Shown here piece by piece: positions 1-9,594 of a stretch of 64,000 nt of DNA (its first letter is position 1; every line of letters begins with the position of its first letter). A program made the translations under genes and the position numbers. Origin of the DNA: Geitlerinema sp. PCC 7407 (GTDB lineage Bacteria > Cyanobacteriota > Cyanobacteriia > PCC-7407). The stretch spans positions 1 to 64,000 of the forward strand of contig NC_019703.1 in NCBI RefSeq assembly GCF_000317045.1, written 5' to 3'. The notes beneath the pieces are model-generated. The model made no database searches and was not told the DNA's origin. It saw nothing but the letters and a program-made list of their open reading frames with translations.

Positions 1-12
1 TAGAGGTCAGCA

Positions 13-1425
13 GTGTCCATTTCCCTCGAGCTTCTTTGGAATCAGGTCTTGGAGCGGCTACAGCTACAGCTCAGCCGCCCGACCTTTGAGACCTGGATCA
101 AAACCGCCAGCGCCGAGGGCTTTGACGAGCATTCCCTCGTTATTTCGACGCCCAATCCCTTCGCGCGCAACTGGCTCCAAAAATACTATGCCAAGGCGAT
201 CGCCGACGCCGTCAAAGACATCATCGGCCACGAAGTCGAGCTGCACATCACCGTTGCCCAAGGGGAAAACGCCAGCGCCAGCGACGACACCGAAGTCGTT
301 TGGCCGCCCACCCCGACAGCGAACCCCATCGAGCCACCGCCGCCGCCCGTCACGGCCCTGCGCTCTGCTCGGCCCACCGAGCTCAACCCCAAATACGTCT
401 TTTCGCGCTTCGTCGTCGGCCCCAACAATCGCATGGCCCACGCCGCTTCCCTCGCCGTGGCCGAGTCCCCCGGGCGGGAGTTCAACCCGCTGTTTCTCTG
501 CGGCGGCGTAGGCCTGGGCAAAACCCACTTGATGCAGGCGATCGGCCATTATCGTCTCGAAATTCACGCCGACGCCAAGATTTTCTATGTCTCGACGGAG
601 CAGTTCACCAATGACCTGATCGCCGCCATCCGCCGCGACAGCATGCAGAGTTTCCGGGAGCACTACCGCGCAGCGGACGTCCTGCTGGTCGACGACATCC
701 AGTTCATCGAAGGCAAGGAATACACCCAGGAAGAGTTTTTCCACACCTTCAACACCCTCCACGAAGCCGGGAAACAAGTAGTCCTGGCATCGGACCGACC
801 ACCGGATCAAATTCCCCGTCTTCAGGAGCGGCTGTGCTCTCGCTTCTCCATGGGCCTGATCGCCGACATCCAGCCTCCCGACTTTGAGACGCGCATGGCC
901 ATCTTGCAGAAGAAGGCCGAATACGAAAACATGCGCCTGCCTCGCGAGGCGATCGAGTACATCGCCTCCCACTACACCTCCAATATTCGTGAGCTCGAAG
1001 GAGCGCTGATCCGCGCTGTCGCCTACATCTCGATTTCGGGGCTGCCCATGACGGTGGACAACATCGCCCCCGTCCTCAACTCCCCCAAGAAGAAGGTCGC
1101 AGCTTCCCCAGAGTCGGTATTTAACGCCGTGGCCGCCGTCTTTGACGTGTCCATCGAAGATCTCAAGGGCAACTCGCGACGTCGGGAAATCAGCCTAGCG
1201 CGCCAAGTGGGCATGTACCTGATGCGCCAACACACCGAGCTGAGCTTGCCCAAAATTGGCGAAGAATTTGGCGGCAAAGACCACACGACGGTGATGTACA
1301 GCTGCGACAAAATCAACCAATTACAGAACAATGACCCAACTCTTGCCCAGACGATCCGCCAGCTGAGCGATCGCATCAACCTGGCCAGTCAGGCCCAAAG
1401 CCAAAACAACCCCCAAACCTCATGA
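13..1425 (+). CDS. dnaA: Chromosomal replication initiator protein DnaA
   Basis: Initiates chromosome replication by binding DnaA boxes and melting the origin in an ATP-dependent way. The 470-residue protein has the four-domain layout of the family: an N-terminal domain I (about 1-85), a Pro-rich linker (about 98-115), an AAA+ core with Walker A GGVGLGKT near 164-171 and Walker B LLVDDIQF, and a C-terminal DNA-binding domain with the signature [15 protein letters not shown]. The start is GTG at 13; only 12 bases precede it, so the promoter and any upstream gene lie outside the window. The 3' side is followed directly by a cluster of perfect DnaA boxes, which fits autoregulation and an adjacent origin. 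No dnaN follows, as is common in cyanobacteria. Confidence 0.98.
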   Translation: MSISLELLWNQVLERLQLQLSRPTFETWIKTASAEGFDEHSLVISTPNPFARNWLQKYYAKAIADAVKDIIGHEVELHITVAQGENASASDDTEVVWPPTPTANPIEPPPPPVTALRSARPTELNPKYVFSRFVVGPNNRMAHAASLAVAESPGREFNPLFLCGGVGLGKTHLMQAIGHYRLEIHADAKIFYVSTEQFTNDLIAAIRRDSMQSFREHYRAADVLLVDDIQFIEGKEYTQEEFFHTFNTLHEAGKQVVLASDRPPDQIPRLQERLCSRFSMGLIADIQPPDFETRMAILQKKAEYENMRLPREAIEYIASHYTSNIRELEGALIRAVAYISISGLPMTVDNIAPVLNSPKKKVAASPESVFNAVAAVFDVSIEDLKGNSRRREISLARQVGMYLMRQHTELSLPKIGEEFGGKDHTTVMYSCDKINQLQNNDPTLAQTIRQLSDRINLASQAQSQNNPQTS

Positions 1426-1534
1426 AAACCAGTTGTGGAAGCCGTTTTTGGAGCAGCGACGAAAGGCGATCGCTGCTTTTGCTGCTTTCTGGGTCAGGCG
1501 ATCGTTTAGGGCCATTCTCAGAAATCAGGGTAAG

Positions 1535-1876
1535 TTTTCCACAGGCTGTAAAAACTCATCAAAGACTTATTGAAGCTGGAGTCAAGAGACTTTTCTATGC
1601 TCTAAGAGCTCTATTTTTATGAGAATTTGTTTACAGAACTTAGCAAAAATAATTTATTTATGTAAAGTACATTTGAACCTGTGGAAAAACCCCTATTTTC
1701 TGTGGAAAACTCTGTGGAAAACCTGTGGAAAACTCGACCCAAATTGTGGAAAAACTAGCCTAGGTATAAATACTCTGTGGAAAACTAGCCACTTTTTCCA
1801 CAGGTTTTCCACAGGCACTAGATCGCTCAAATCTTTACTGGAAAAGGGTTCCAGAACTTTTTCCACATTTTCCACA
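1535..1876. other. Probable replication origin (oriC): DnaA-box cluster
   Basis: Eleven perfect copies of the 9-mer TTTTCCACA or its complement lie within 342 bases just downstream of dnaA. Copies reading TGTGGAAAA start at 1680, 1701, 1713, 1724, 1745 and 1776; copies reading TTTTCCACA start at 1535, 1794, 1805, 1859 and 1868. The two orientations are grouped, forward boxes first and reverse boxes after about 1790. An AT-rich stretch at about 1610-1675 sits beside the dense cluster and is a candidate unwinding element. This density beside dnaA is the classic bacterial origin layout; origin activity itself is inferred. Confidence 0.85.
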
Positions 1877-1978
1877 GCCCCTACTACTACTGTTTAAATT
1901 TAAAGTTTTAAAAGTAGTAGAAGTATTAGACACGCACACGGGGGACTGAAGCGGTTGGCTTTGCAAGCAGGAGTCATT

Positions 1979-2231
1979 GCAAAAACCAAAAGACCCCGAA
2001 CGGAAGTTTCCGATCCGAAAGCAGCCAGAACTTTGAAAAAAGCAAAGACCCCGATCGATCCGGAAAAAGCACAAATCCCCGATTCGGAAGTTGAAAAGCT
2101 CTTTGCAAAAAACCAAAGGCTTCGATCCGGAAAAAGCAAGCGCTTTGCAAAAAACCAAAGGCTTCGATCCGGAAAAAGCAAGCGCTTTGCAAAAAACCAA
2201 AAGACCCCGAACGGAAATTTCCGATCCGAAA
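1979..2231. repeat. Purine-rich direct repeats next to the origin
   Basis: Two exact tandem copies of a 42-base unit occupy 2101-2142 and 2143-2184, beginning CTTTGCAAAAAACCAAAGG, with a third partial copy from 2185. A second repeat of about 42 bases, nearly identical, occurs at 1979-2020 and 2189-2231 (containing AAAAGACCCCGAACGGAA and then TTTCCGATCCGAAA), so it flanks the tandem units. Degenerate relatives continue to about 2350 and share CGATCCGG or CGATCCGA cores. The plus strand is rich in A and G. Several reading frames stay open on both strands because the unit length is a multiple of three and stop codons are rare in it; none has a recognisable protein or a convincing ribosome-binding site, so I treat the block as non-coding. 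Confidence 0.75.
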
Positions 2232-2390
2232 TCCGATCCGGAAGCAGCGATCGCTTCGAAAAAAAACAAAAACCTCGGATCCGGAACGTGCAACGAAGTT
2301 TTTGCAAAAAAAACAAAAACCTCGATCGGCACGCGCAAAAATTTTGATCCGCGCCCCAAAATCGCCGGTTAAACGCAGTAGCCACTGCAT

Positions 2391-2921
2391 CCCTAAGCAG
2401 ACTTTCGTCTGATTGGCTGTTTCCTGGCCTACAGAAGCCCCTCTACCTAGTTAGATAGGGCTATACCCGTTTAGACTTTTTTAGGGGCCTTCTAGAGCCT
2501 CTGAAAGGCCAGTTTGTTTTTTCAAAAAACAGGCCCCAATCGGCGAAGTCTTCGCCGAAAAATGCAGAATCCAAAAATTTAAAAACTTTGGGTTTGAAGG
2601 CGTTTTTTTAAATTGCCGATTTTTGCGTTGTTGAAGCTTCGGCCTGAGCTGAAGAAATTTTTTAAAGCACCCTTTCGATGCCAAAACTTGCGTCGCCTTT
2701 TGGCAAATCTGCAGCAGCTTGCGATGGTGCGTGTTTTCTCGGAAGGCTTTCTCCAGAAAGCGTTTGCAGACGTTCGGGGGTTCGTCTAAGAGCGATCGCC
2801 CTAAATCCGTGGTCTGTAGAGCTGGCTTTCGGAAAAACACGCGATCGCTTGTAGCAGCGTGATGCTCTGTGACTCCGAAATTTCTCGGAAAAGATTAATA
2901 TGTTTCTGTAGAAAATTTTAT
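2391..2921. other. Spacer between origin repeats and rpsF, no gene supported
   Basis: About 530 bases without a convincing gene. It holds a perfect inverted repeat, TCGGCGAAG and CTTCGCCGA around one central T, at 2540-2558, and a small CAGAC/GTCTG hairpin near 2398-2410. A minus-strand frame at 2481-2840 is open but its translation is basic, low in hydrophobic periodicity and unlike any family I know. Base composition is more AT-rich than in the neighbouring genes. Confidence 0.5.
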
Positions 2922-2951
2922 AAAAAAAGCGGTGAGCAAAGTTCTCACCGC
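2922..2951 (-). terminator. Rho-independent terminator of rpsF
   Basis: Stem GCGGTGAG / CTCACCGC (2929-2936 with 2944-2951) with a 7-base loop, followed on the minus strand by seven T residues (A run at 2922-2928). It sits 54 bases past the rpsF stop. Confidence 0.85.
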
Positions 2952-3004
2952 CTACAGGTATTGTGTTCAAAAACTGGCTACAAATCGCTCGTATTTTGAA
3001 GCTT

Positions 3005-3325
3005 TTAGCCTTCTTGCTCAGCTTCAGCCGCGACGACTTCTTGCTTCACCGTCAGGTAGCGAATGACGTCTTCGTTCAGGCGCATTGCGCGCTCCATGAT
3101 GGCGATCGCGTTGCCGGGAGCATTGTAGTTCATTTGTACGTAAATGCCTTCCCGGTGACGGTTGATTTCGTAGGCCAGACGGCGCTTGCCGCGGTGCTGA
3201 GTTTCAACGATCTCGGCACCTTGGTCCCGCAAAATGCTTTGGTACTTTTCGATCGCCTGATCGACCTGCTCTTCACCCATGTCGGGGCGCAGGATGTACA
3301 TGGTTTCGTACAGAAAATTTTTCAT
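3005..3325 (-). CDS. rpsF: 30S ribosomal protein S6
   Basis: Small-subunit ribosomal protein that binds 16S rRNA together with S18. The 106-residue product begins [20 protein letters not shown], the usual S6 N-terminus, and carries the family core with [16 protein letters not shown] and an IRYLTVK segment near the C-terminus, followed by the short Glu/Ala-rich tail typical of cyanobacterial S6. A longer open frame extends upstream to 3424, but family length and the AAGGA before ATG 3325 support this start. It is monocistronic here, ending in a strong terminator, and no rpsR or rplI neighbour is visible. Confidence 0.97.
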   Translation of the reverse strand: MKNFLYETMYILRPDMGEEQVDQAIEKYQSILRDQGAEIVETQHRGKRRLAYEINRHREGIYVQMNYNAPGNAIAIMERAMRLNEDVIRYLTVKQEVVAAEAEQEG

Positions 3326-3548
3326 GATTACCCAGGATTCCTTGTGGGCTGAATGGCTTCTTGGGGAATACGGCGCGCTTTTGGCAGAAAATCTGCCAAG
3401 ATACACGCCCGTATCAAGAAGCAAGGAATTACAATCTTATACCAGTTTTCGATCGCACTTGAGGGGTGATCGGTAATTCACTGCTGGCTCAACTTGAAAA
3501 TCATTTTGAGCTCGGGGTGGGGCGAACTTCAGCACTTTGAAAAACGGT

Positions 3549-4367
3549 ATGGCGCAACGTTACGTCCGAGTCCAAACCACTGAGGGGCAAGTACACTATG
3601 GCTTGTTGCAGCTCAACCAAGAAGTCCAAGTGCTCGATGCCCCGCCTTGGTTGAAGGGGCAGTTAACGGGACTGGTTCTCGCACCGGAGAGCTACCGCTT
3701 GCTGGCTCCCTGCTCCCCGTCCAAAATTGTGGCGGTCGGCAAAAATTATGCGGCCCACGCCGCAGAAATGGGAACGCCGGTTCCGGCTGAGCCGCTGATA
3801 TTTCTCAAGCCTTCGACGGCGGTCATCCCCACAGAAGAGGCGATCGCCTATCCGAGCCAATCCCAGCGAGTCGACTACGAGGGAGAACTGGCCCTGGTGA
3901 TCGGCGATCGCTGCAAAGACTGCACGCCCGAGGAAGCCCAAGCCAAGATCTGGGGCTACACCATTGCCAACGACGTCACCGCTCGTGACCTCCAGCGCCA
4001 AGACGGCCCCTGGGCTCGCGCCAAGGGCTTCGATACCTTCTGCCCCCTGGGTCCCTGGCTAGTGCGAGAGCTGAGCCCTGCAGCCCGTCTCCAGACCTTT
4101 CTCAACGACGCTCCGGAGCCCGTTCAGTCTGCCTGCATCGACCAGATGGTTTTCTCGCCCGACGTCCTGGTGGCTTTCATCAGCCGCATCATGACGCTGC
4201 TGCCGGGAGACGTCGTTTTGACCGGGACGCCAGAGGGCGTTGGGCCAGTGTCCGTGGGCGATCGCGTTCGGGTCGAGATCGAGGGCATCGGCACCCTCGA
4301 AAATCCCGTTATCAAGCGTTTACAGCCCGTTGCTCCGCCTCCCGAAACCGAAGACGACAGCGTCTAG
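3549..4367 (+). CDS. Fumarylacetoacetate hydrolase (FAH) family protein
   Basis: Predicted metal-dependent hydrolase or decarboxylase acting on a beta-diketo or 2-keto acid. The 272-residue protein shows the FAH catalytic fold signatures: [16 protein letters not shown], the metal-binding acidic motif [11 protein letters not shown], the [14 protein letters not shown] segment with [12 protein letters not shown], and the C-terminal [20 protein letters not shown]. These match the single-domain YcgM-type FAH group. The exact substrate cannot be told from sequence. An in-frame TTG at 3537 could extend it by four residues; ATG 3549 matches the family better. Its end overlaps the convergent Tic20-like gene by four bases. 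Confidence 0.9.
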   Translation: MAQRYVRVQTTEGQVHYGLLQLNQEVQVLDAPPWLKGQLTGLVLAPESYRLLAPCSPSKIVAVGKNYAAHAAEMGTPVPAEPLIFLKPSTAVIPTEEAIAYPSQSQRVDYEGELALVIGDRCKDCTPEEAQAKIWGYTIANDVTARDLQRQDGPWARAKGFDTFCPLGPWLVRELSPAARLQTFLNDAPEPVQSACIDQMVFSPDVLVAFISRIMTLLPGDVVLTGTPEGVGPVSVGDRVRVEIEGIGTLENPVIKRLQPVAPPPETEDDSV

Positions 4368-4840
4368 CGAACCTGCATATGGACCGCTTCCGACAGGGTT
4401 GGGATCTCGGCGTATCGGCCCAAGAGCGACTGCACGATGCTATAAGCACAGGCTGCAAAAACGCCCAAGAAAATCACGTTGAACAGCGTTTCAGCAAGGA
4501 AGCCACTGCTCAGCGCAGACCCCGAAAGCTGCACAATCAGGCGAGTAATTGACAGCAAAATGTCAATCAAAATTGCCTGCATGGTGTTGAAGCGGATGAA
4601 GTGACTGATGTTTTCGTTGCGCACCACCAGGAAAAAGAGCGCAAAGAAAATAATCAGTCCCGCCAGAGGAATACTGGCGTACAGCTGTAGCAAGGGAAAC
4701 AGCGGCAAGAAAATAAGCGCCAGCTGGGGAAACTGAGCGAACAAAAACTGCCCGAAGATCAACCCCTCAATCAAGGGAAGCAAATAGGGCAAAGCCGCAA
4801 AAATCCTGTCTGCGGGAGTGGCTGATCCGCGCCATGTCAT
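4364..4840 (-). CDS. Tic20 family membrane protein
   Basis: Small integral membrane protein related to the chloroplast import channel component Tic20 (Ycf60); its role in cyanobacteria is not established. The 158-residue product begins [20 protein letters not shown] and has four hydrophobic segments, including [20 protein letters not shown], an [20 protein letters not shown] segment, and the conserved [17 protein letters not shown] good AGGAG lies before ATG 4840, so the longer upstream open frame is rejected. Convergent with the FAH gene. Confidence 0.88.
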   Translation of the reverse strand: MTWRGSATPADRIFAALPYLLPLIEGLIFGQFLFAQFPQLALIFLPLFPLLQLYASIPLAGLIIFFALFFLVVRNENISHFIRFNTMQAILIDILLSITRLIVQLSGSALSSGFLAETLFNVIFLGVFAACAYSIVQSLLGRYAEIPTLSEAVHMQVR

Positions 4841-4977
4841 GGTGGGCTCTCCTAGAAATTTGCGTAGAGGACGTGCGTTGGCAATACGCTCAGGATAGCG
4901 CAGCTCCCGCAGGGCTTGGCTGCAGCGCGGTGGGGAGAGACCTTGGCAGAACAGTTTGCTGCTGGAGTGGCGCAGCG

Positions 4978-5175
4978 CTATTCGATGTTGGCAACTCGAA
5001 AGCCCATGACGCATTCGAACTGCTCAGGCTGGTTGGCGTTCAGTTTGCGTAGCGCGTGACCACATCGCAGCTGCCCCTGCTGCCAGCGGGGCTGACCTTT
5101 TTGGTCGGCGAGCAAGCAGCCTTGGCAAACTTGGTGTGCGGAAAGGAGTTGGTTGTCCATCATGATGACGAGCAT
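4978..5175 (-). CDS. Small Cys-rich protein, possible zinc ribbon
   Basis: A 65-residue protein with a C-x2-C pair (C17, C20) and a later C38-G-H40, plus C55, which could form a small metal site. The start at 5175 is chosen because GGAGGT lies about 6 bases upstream; an internal ATG at 5160 would give MDNQLLSAHQ. I recall similar short unknowns in cyanobacteria but cannot name a family. It lies about 140 bases upstream of the Tic20-like gene in the same orientation and may share its transcript. Confidence 0.65.
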   Translation of the reverse strand: MLVIMMDNQLLSAHQVCQGCLLADQKGQPRWQQGQLRCGHALRKLNANQPEQFECVMGFRVANIE

Positions 5176-5502
5176 TCAGCACCTCCGTCAGGCCCCAGTG
5201 TCCCTGAACCCATTGTATGTTAGGGGTTTGGCGCGATCGGACAAATTCTCATACAGCTTAATGTGCGGCCAAAAGCGCTGGGGTATCTGGCAACACCTTT
5301 GAGCCAAAACAGAATGCTCAGGAGCAGCGATCGTCTGTGGAACTTGTCGAGGAGACCAGGGAGAAAGGGGGTTATGATGATTAATTCAGGATTGTTTGAC
5401 TAAAGCAAAGGAACCGAAATTGGCGTTGCTCTTGTGGCAGGGTGGCGCTGTCTCCTTTGCGCTTGTGGTTGTAATTCGCACGTTTCTCTGGGGGTTCGCT
5501 CT
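5176..5502. other. Divergent promoter region between small Cys protein and glyA
   Basis: About 330 bases between two divergent genes. I see no riboswitch-like structure; in particular the tandem aptamer pattern of a glycine riboswitch is not evident upstream of glyA. One HIP1-like site and several AT-rich patches that could hold promoters are present, but no hexamer pair stands out. Confidence 0.4.
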
Positions 5503-6786
5503 GTGACGGAGACAAATTTAGACTTTCTGGCCAAAACAGACCCGGCGATCGCCGAAATCATTCAGCACGAGCTGCAGCGTCAGCGGGATCACCTAGAGCT
5601 GATTGCCAGCGAAAACTTCACCTCGGCGGCAGTCATGGCGGCCCAGGGCTCGGTCCTCACCAACAAGTACGCTGAAGGCCTGCCCAAGAAGCGCTACTAC
5701 GGCGGCTGCGAATTTGTAGACGAGGCAGAACAGCTGGCCATCGATCGGGCCAAGCAGCTCTTTGGGGCAGCCCACGCCAATGTCCAGCCCCACTCGGGTG
5801 CCCAGGCAAACTTTGCCGTTTTCCTGTCGCTGCTCCAGCCCGGAGACACGATCATGGGCATGGACTTGTCCCATGGCGGTCACCTGACCCACGGTTCGCC
5901 GGTGAACGTGTCCGGCAAGTGGTTCAAGGCTTGCCACTATGGCGTTAGCCCCGAGACTGAGCAGCTCGACTACGACTTGATTCGTGATCTGGCGCTGCAG
6001 CATCGTCCCAAGCTGCTGGTGTGCGGCTATTCGGCCTATCCCCGGACGATCCACTTCGACAAGTTCCGGGCGATCGCCGATGAGGTGGGCGCCTACCTGC
6101 TGGCGGACATCGCTCACATCGCGGGCCTGGTCGCCACCGGCCTGCACCCCAGCCCGCTGCCCTACTGCGACGTCGTCACCACCACTACCCACAAGACCCT
6201 GCGCGGTCCTCGGGGCGGCCTGATCCTGACTCGGGATGCCGATCTGGGCAAGCAGCTCGATAAGGCTGTCTTCCCCGGCACCCAGGGCGGACCCCTGGAG
6301 CACGTCATCGCCGGTAAGGCCGTGGCCTTTGGCGAAGCTCTCAAGCCCGAGTTCAAGACCTACTCGGCTCAGGTCATCGCCAATGCCCAAGCCATGGCGG
6401 CGCGCCTGCAAGAGCGGGGTCTCAAGATTGTCTCCGGCGGCACGGACAACCACCTGATGCTGGTGGATCTGCGCTCCATCGGCATGACGGGCAAAGTGGC
6501 AGACCAGCTGGTGAGCGGCATCAACATTACTGCCAACAAGAACACCGTTCCCTTTGATCCGGAGTCGCCGTTTGTGACCAGCGGTCTGCGCCTGGGTTCG
6601 CCAGCGATGACCACCCGGGGCCTGGGGACGACGGAGTTCCAGGAGATTGCCAACATCATCAGCGATCGCCTGCTGAACCCCGAGGACGAAGCCGTCGCCC
6701 AAGACTGCCGCCAGCGTGTGGCCGCTCTGTGCGATCGCTTCCCCCTCTATCCTCACCTCACCATTCCGGTGCCTGCCCTCGCTTAG
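5503..6786 (+). CDS. glyA: Serine hydroxymethyltransferase
   Basis: Pyridoxal-phosphate enzyme that interconverts serine and glycine while loading one-carbon units onto tetrahydrofolate; in cyanobacteria it also serves photorespiratory glycine metabolism. The 427-residue protein has [11 protein letters not shown] (30-40), [15 protein letters not shown], the substrate-site SHGGHLTHG, and the PLP lysine K231 within [14 protein letters not shown]. The frame is open for 23 codons upstream; GTG 5503 gives the family start MTETNLDFL and has a G-rich site upstream. A strong terminator follows 28 bases after the stop, so it is probably monocistronic. Confidence 0.97.
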   Translation: MTETNLDFLAKTDPAIAEIIQHELQRQRDHLELIASENFTSAAVMAAQGSVLTNKYAEGLPKKRYYGGCEFVDEAEQLAIDRAKQLFGAAHANVQPHSGAQANFAVFLSLLQPGDTIMGMDLSHGGHLTHGSPVNVSGKWFKACHYGVSPETEQLDYDLIRDLALQHRPKLLVCGYSAYPRTIHFDKFRAIADEVGAYLLADIAHIAGLVATGLHPSPLPYCDVVTTTTHKTLRGPRGGLILTRDADLGKQLDKAVFPGTQGGPLEHVIAGKAVAFGEALKPEFKTYSAQVIANAQAMAARLQERGLKIVSGGTDNHLMLVDLRSIGMTGKVADQLVSGINITANKNTVPFDPESPFVTSGLRLGSPAMTTRGLGTTEFQEIANIISDRLLNPEDEAVAQDCRQRVAALCDRFPLYPHLTIPVPALA

Positions 6787-6814
6787 TTTCTTTGAGCAAG
6801 GCGCCTTTCAGTCA

Positions 6815-6858
6815 CCCCAAGATTTTTGAGCAAACTCAAAAATCTTGGGGGCTTTTTC
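6815..6858 (+). terminator. Terminator of glyA
   Basis: Perfect 16-base stem CCCCAAGATTTTTGAG with its complement (6815-6830 and 6835-6850), 4-base loop, then GCTTTTTCTT. The long stem makes it a strong rho-independent terminator. Confidence 0.92.
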
Positions 6859-7072
6859 TTAAGCACTGATTGTCCCTTTGCGCAAAAAGTTGTGCGGAAA
6901 TGTACAGCCTCTGACCGTACAGTGCGAGGACGTGGCTACTCAGAAAATTGCCGATTCTCTCAAGCTTTGGGAGATTGTCAGCAGCAACCAAGATTCAGTT
7001 GTTCTTAATCCTCTGAAATGTAGTAGACTCTGCCTGACACCGCCTTCATTCAGTCCTCCACCTACTCTTCAA

Positions 7073-8116
7073 ATGCCCTACCAGCTCTATCATCTGGTTG
7101 CATTCGTCGTTGCATCGCTTGTGGTCCTTTGGAGCACGCCGATCGTCAAGCGAATCGGCCTCAAAAGCGGACGCGTCGACTTGCCAGGAGGGCGCAAAGT
7201 ACACCAACGCCCCATGGTTCGTCTGGGGGGCGTCTCAATTTTTTTGGGGACCGTTATTGCCCTTCTCATTGTTTGGTGGCTGGGGGGATTTGGTGTTTTG
7301 CCTCCAACCAAAGAATACGAAATTTGGGGCGTCACAATTGGCGGATTAGCGTTCTTTTTGATTGGTTTAACCGATGATTTGGTAGGCCTATCGCCCTTGA
7401 GCCGATTGCTGATGCAGTCCATTGTGGCGGCGATCGCCTGGAAAGTCGGTGTCCAAATTGAGTTTTTGACTGTCCCATTAGCGGGCCTGTTGTCATTGCC
7501 GGACTGGGTTAGCCTGCCGATTACGGTCATTTGGCTGGTGGGGATGGCCAACGCCATCAACTGGATCGACGGCCTCGATGGTTTGGCGGCGGGAGTTTGC
7601 GGCATTGCAGCCCTAGTCATGCTGATGGTGTGTCTGTCCATGAGCCAGCCCGCCGCTGCGCTGGTGGCTGCGGCTCTAGCCGGCGGTGCCCTCAGCTTTT
7701 TGCGCTACAACTTCAATCCAGCCCAGATCTTTATGGGGGATGGCGGGGCGTATTTCATGGGCTTTGTGCTGGCAGGGGTTGGCGTCGTTGGCCTCGTCAA
7801 GAGCGTGACGACTGTGGCCGTGCTGCTGCCCTACCTGATTTTGGCGGTTCCCATCCTGGATATGTCAGCGGTAATTTTGAACCGGCTTCTCAGCGGCAAA
7901 TCTCCCTTCACCGCAGACAAGCGCCATTTGCACCATCGCCTGCTCCAGGCAGGGCTATCCCATCGTTTGACGGTGCTGTTTATCTATTCCCTGACGCTTT
8001 GGGTAGGGACTTTGGCACTGGCTTTTTCGGGGGTTCCGAGCGGTTTGGGCTATGCTATCGGAGCGACCGTTTTGCTGAGCTACACGGGCTGGAAAGCGAG
8101 TAAGCATGCTCGCTAG
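7073..8116 (+). CDS. Undecaprenyl-phosphate glycosyl-1-phosphate transferase (WecA/MraY family)
   Basis: Polytopic membrane enzyme transferring a sugar-1-phosphate from a UDP-sugar to undecaprenyl phosphate, the first step of cell-surface glycan assembly. The 347-residue protein has about ten hydrophobic segments and the family motifs KVHQRPMVRLGGVSIF, the Mg-binding LTDDLVGLSP, the nucleophilic NAINWIDGLDGLAAG, FMGDGGAYFMG and the cytoplasmic HLHHRLL loop. The HxHHRL form points to the WecA/TagO/RgpG group rather than MraY itself. ATG 7073 is chosen for the family N-terminus; the upstream extension is not membrane-like. The next gene, cinA, starts 78 bases downstream in the same direction. 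Confidence 0.92.
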   Translation: MPYQLYHLVAFVVASLVVLWSTPIVKRIGLKSGRVDLPGGRKVHQRPMVRLGGVSIFLGTVIALLIVWWLGGFGVLPPTKEYEIWGVTIGGLAFFLIGLTDDLVGLSPLSRLLMQSIVAAIAWKVGVQIEFLTVPLAGLLSLPDWVSLPITVIWLVGMANAINWIDGLDGLAAGVCGIAALVMLMVCLSMSQPAAALVAAALAGGALSFLRYNFNPAQIFMGDGGAYFMGFVLAGVGVVGLVKSVTTVAVLLPYLILAVPILDMSAVILNRLLSGKSPFTADKRHLHHRLLQAGLSHRLTVLFIYSLTLWVGTLALAFSGVPSGLGYAIGATVLLSYTGWKASKHAR

Positions 8117-8194
8117 TTGAAACTGCAAGGTTTTGGCCCTGGTGCTAGTCGGCAACTTGGGTCTATTTCCCCTTCAACGAAGCCTGACAAATCA

Positions 8195-9466
8195 ATGAAT
8201 GTAAGCGCTGAAGTGATCTGTGTTGGGACGGAACTGCTGCTCGGCAGCATTTTGAACACCAACGCGCAGTTTTTGGCGCAGCAGCTTGCAGAAATCGGGG
8301 TCCCGCACTACTACCAGACGGTGGTGGGTGACAATCCAGAGCGGCTCAAAAAGGTGCTGGCGATCGCCTGTGAGCGATCGCGTTTGCTTATCTTTACCGG
8401 TGGCCTCGGACCGACCCCCGACGATCTGACCACTAAAACGCTGGCCGACTTTTTTGAAGCGCCCCTCGTAGAGCACCCCGAAGTTCTCGCCGATATCGAG
8501 CAAAAATATGCTCGGCGGGGCCGCACGATGACCGACAGCAACCGCAAGCAAGCCCTCTTGCCGGAAGGATCCGCAGTCTTGCCAAACCCCTCGGGCACGG
8601 CCCCCGGCATGATCTGGCAGCCCCGCACCGGCCTGACGATCTTGACCTTTCCGGGCGTGCCCCAGGAGCTGCAAATGATGTGGCGCGAGACCGCGCTGCC
8701 CTACCTGCGCAGCCAGGGCTGGGGACGCGAAATTCTCTACAGCCGGATGCTGCGCTTCTGGGGCGTCGCCGAATCGGCCCTGGCCGAAAAAGTCGCTCCC
8801 TTCCTCACGGCCGCCAACCCGACGGTGGCCCCCTATGCCGGGAAAGGAGAAGTGCGTCTGCGGGTTTCGGCCTGGGCAGACTCGGAGGCAGCGGCGCTGC
8901 AGCTGATCGAGCCGGTGGAGCACCAGCTGCGCCAAATTGCTGGCCTGGACTACTACGGCAGGGATGATGACACCCTGGCGGCGGTGGTGGGTCGCCTGCT
9001 GCAAGGGCATCAGCACACCCTAGGCGTGGCAGAGTCTTGTACGGGCGGCGGACTGGGCGCGATGCTGACCCAGGTGCCCGGCAGCTCGGCGTACTTTATG
9101 GGCGGCCTGATCTCCTATGACAACCAGGCCAAGGTGAACTTGCTGGGGGTGAATGGGGAGGACCTAGAGACCCACGGCGCTGTGAGTGAGGCGATCGCCC
9201 AGCAGATGGCGGTGGGCGCGCGATCGCGCCTAGGCACCACGTGGGGCCTCAGCATCACCGGCATCGCAGGTCCGGGTGGCGGGACGGTCCAGAAACCCGT
9301 CGGCTTGGTGTACATCGGTCTGGCCGGCCCGGATGGCTTTGTGACCAGCGTGGAGCACCGCTTTGGGGAGCTGCGCGGCCGAGACTGGATCCGCCAAGTG
9401 AGCGCCAGCGCGGCCCTCGATTTGCTGCGCCGAAAATTATTGGCCCTATCACAATCCTCTGACTAG
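8195..9466 (+). CDS. cinA: CinA family protein, nicotinamide-nucleotide amidase
   Basis: Deamidates nicotinamide mononucleotide to recycle NAD, and in some forms hydrolyses ADP-ribose. The 423-residue product joins an N-terminal MoaB/MogA-like domain (AEVICVGTELLLGSILNTN and FTGGLGPTPDDLTT) to a C-terminal PncC amidase domain with VAESCTGGGLGAML and SITGIAGPGGG. ATG 8195 gives the standard MNVSAEVICVG start. It follows the WecA-like gene and may share its transcript. No competence or recA neighbour is seen. Confidence 0.95.
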   Translation: MNVSAEVICVGTELLLGSILNTNAQFLAQQLAEIGVPHYYQTVVGDNPERLKKVLAIACERSRLLIFTGGLGPTPDDLTTKTLADFFEAPLVEHPEVLADIEQKYARRGRTMTDSNRKQALLPEGSAVLPNPSGTAPGMIWQPRTGLTILTFPGVPQELQMMWRETALPYLRSQGWGREILYSRMLRFWGVAESALAEKVAPFLTAANPTVAPYAGKGEVRLRVSAWADSEAAALQLIEPVEHQLRQIAGLDYYGRDDDTLAAVVGRLLQGHQHTLGVAESCTGGGLGAMLTQVPGSSAYFMGGLISYDNQAKVNLLGVNGEDLETHGAVSEAIAQQMAVGARSRLGTTWGLSITGIAGPGGGTVQKPVGLVYIGLAGPDGFVTSVEHRFGELRGRDWIRQVSASAALDLLRRKLLALSQSSD

Positions 9467-9594
9467 GAGAGGTTGTCCCTTGGGGATCATTCGTTATGAT
9501 GTTGATTGAGGATTAGACCTCTCACTAAAGCCTTCAGCCCCGCTCCAGGGAACCTTAAAAACAAGGCATGCAGCGTTAAGGAGCTTTCGGTCGA

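Noticed and set aside
64-972. 302-residue open frame opposite dnaA
   Set aside because: It lies entirely antisense to a certain gene, and its Gly/Arg/Val-rich composition is what GC-rich coding DNA gives on the other strand.
2101-2184. Possible CRISPR array
   Set aside because: The 42-base units are directly adjacent with no spacers and no cas genes are in the window.
1835-2390. Lys- or Phe-rich open frames across the origin-proximal repeats
   Set aside because: Several overlapping frames on both strands are open only because the 42-base unit has no stops; no conserved protein or convincing ribosome-binding site is present.
2481-2840. 119-residue minus-strand frame
   Set aside because: Unrecognisable, low-complexity translation in AT-rich spacer DNA, with no start signals.
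5176-5502. Glycine riboswitch upstream of glyA
   Set aside because: No aptamer-like paired elements or tandem arrangement could be found in the leader.
5593-6756. 387-residue frame opposite glyA
   Set aside because: Antisense shadow of a highly conserved gene.
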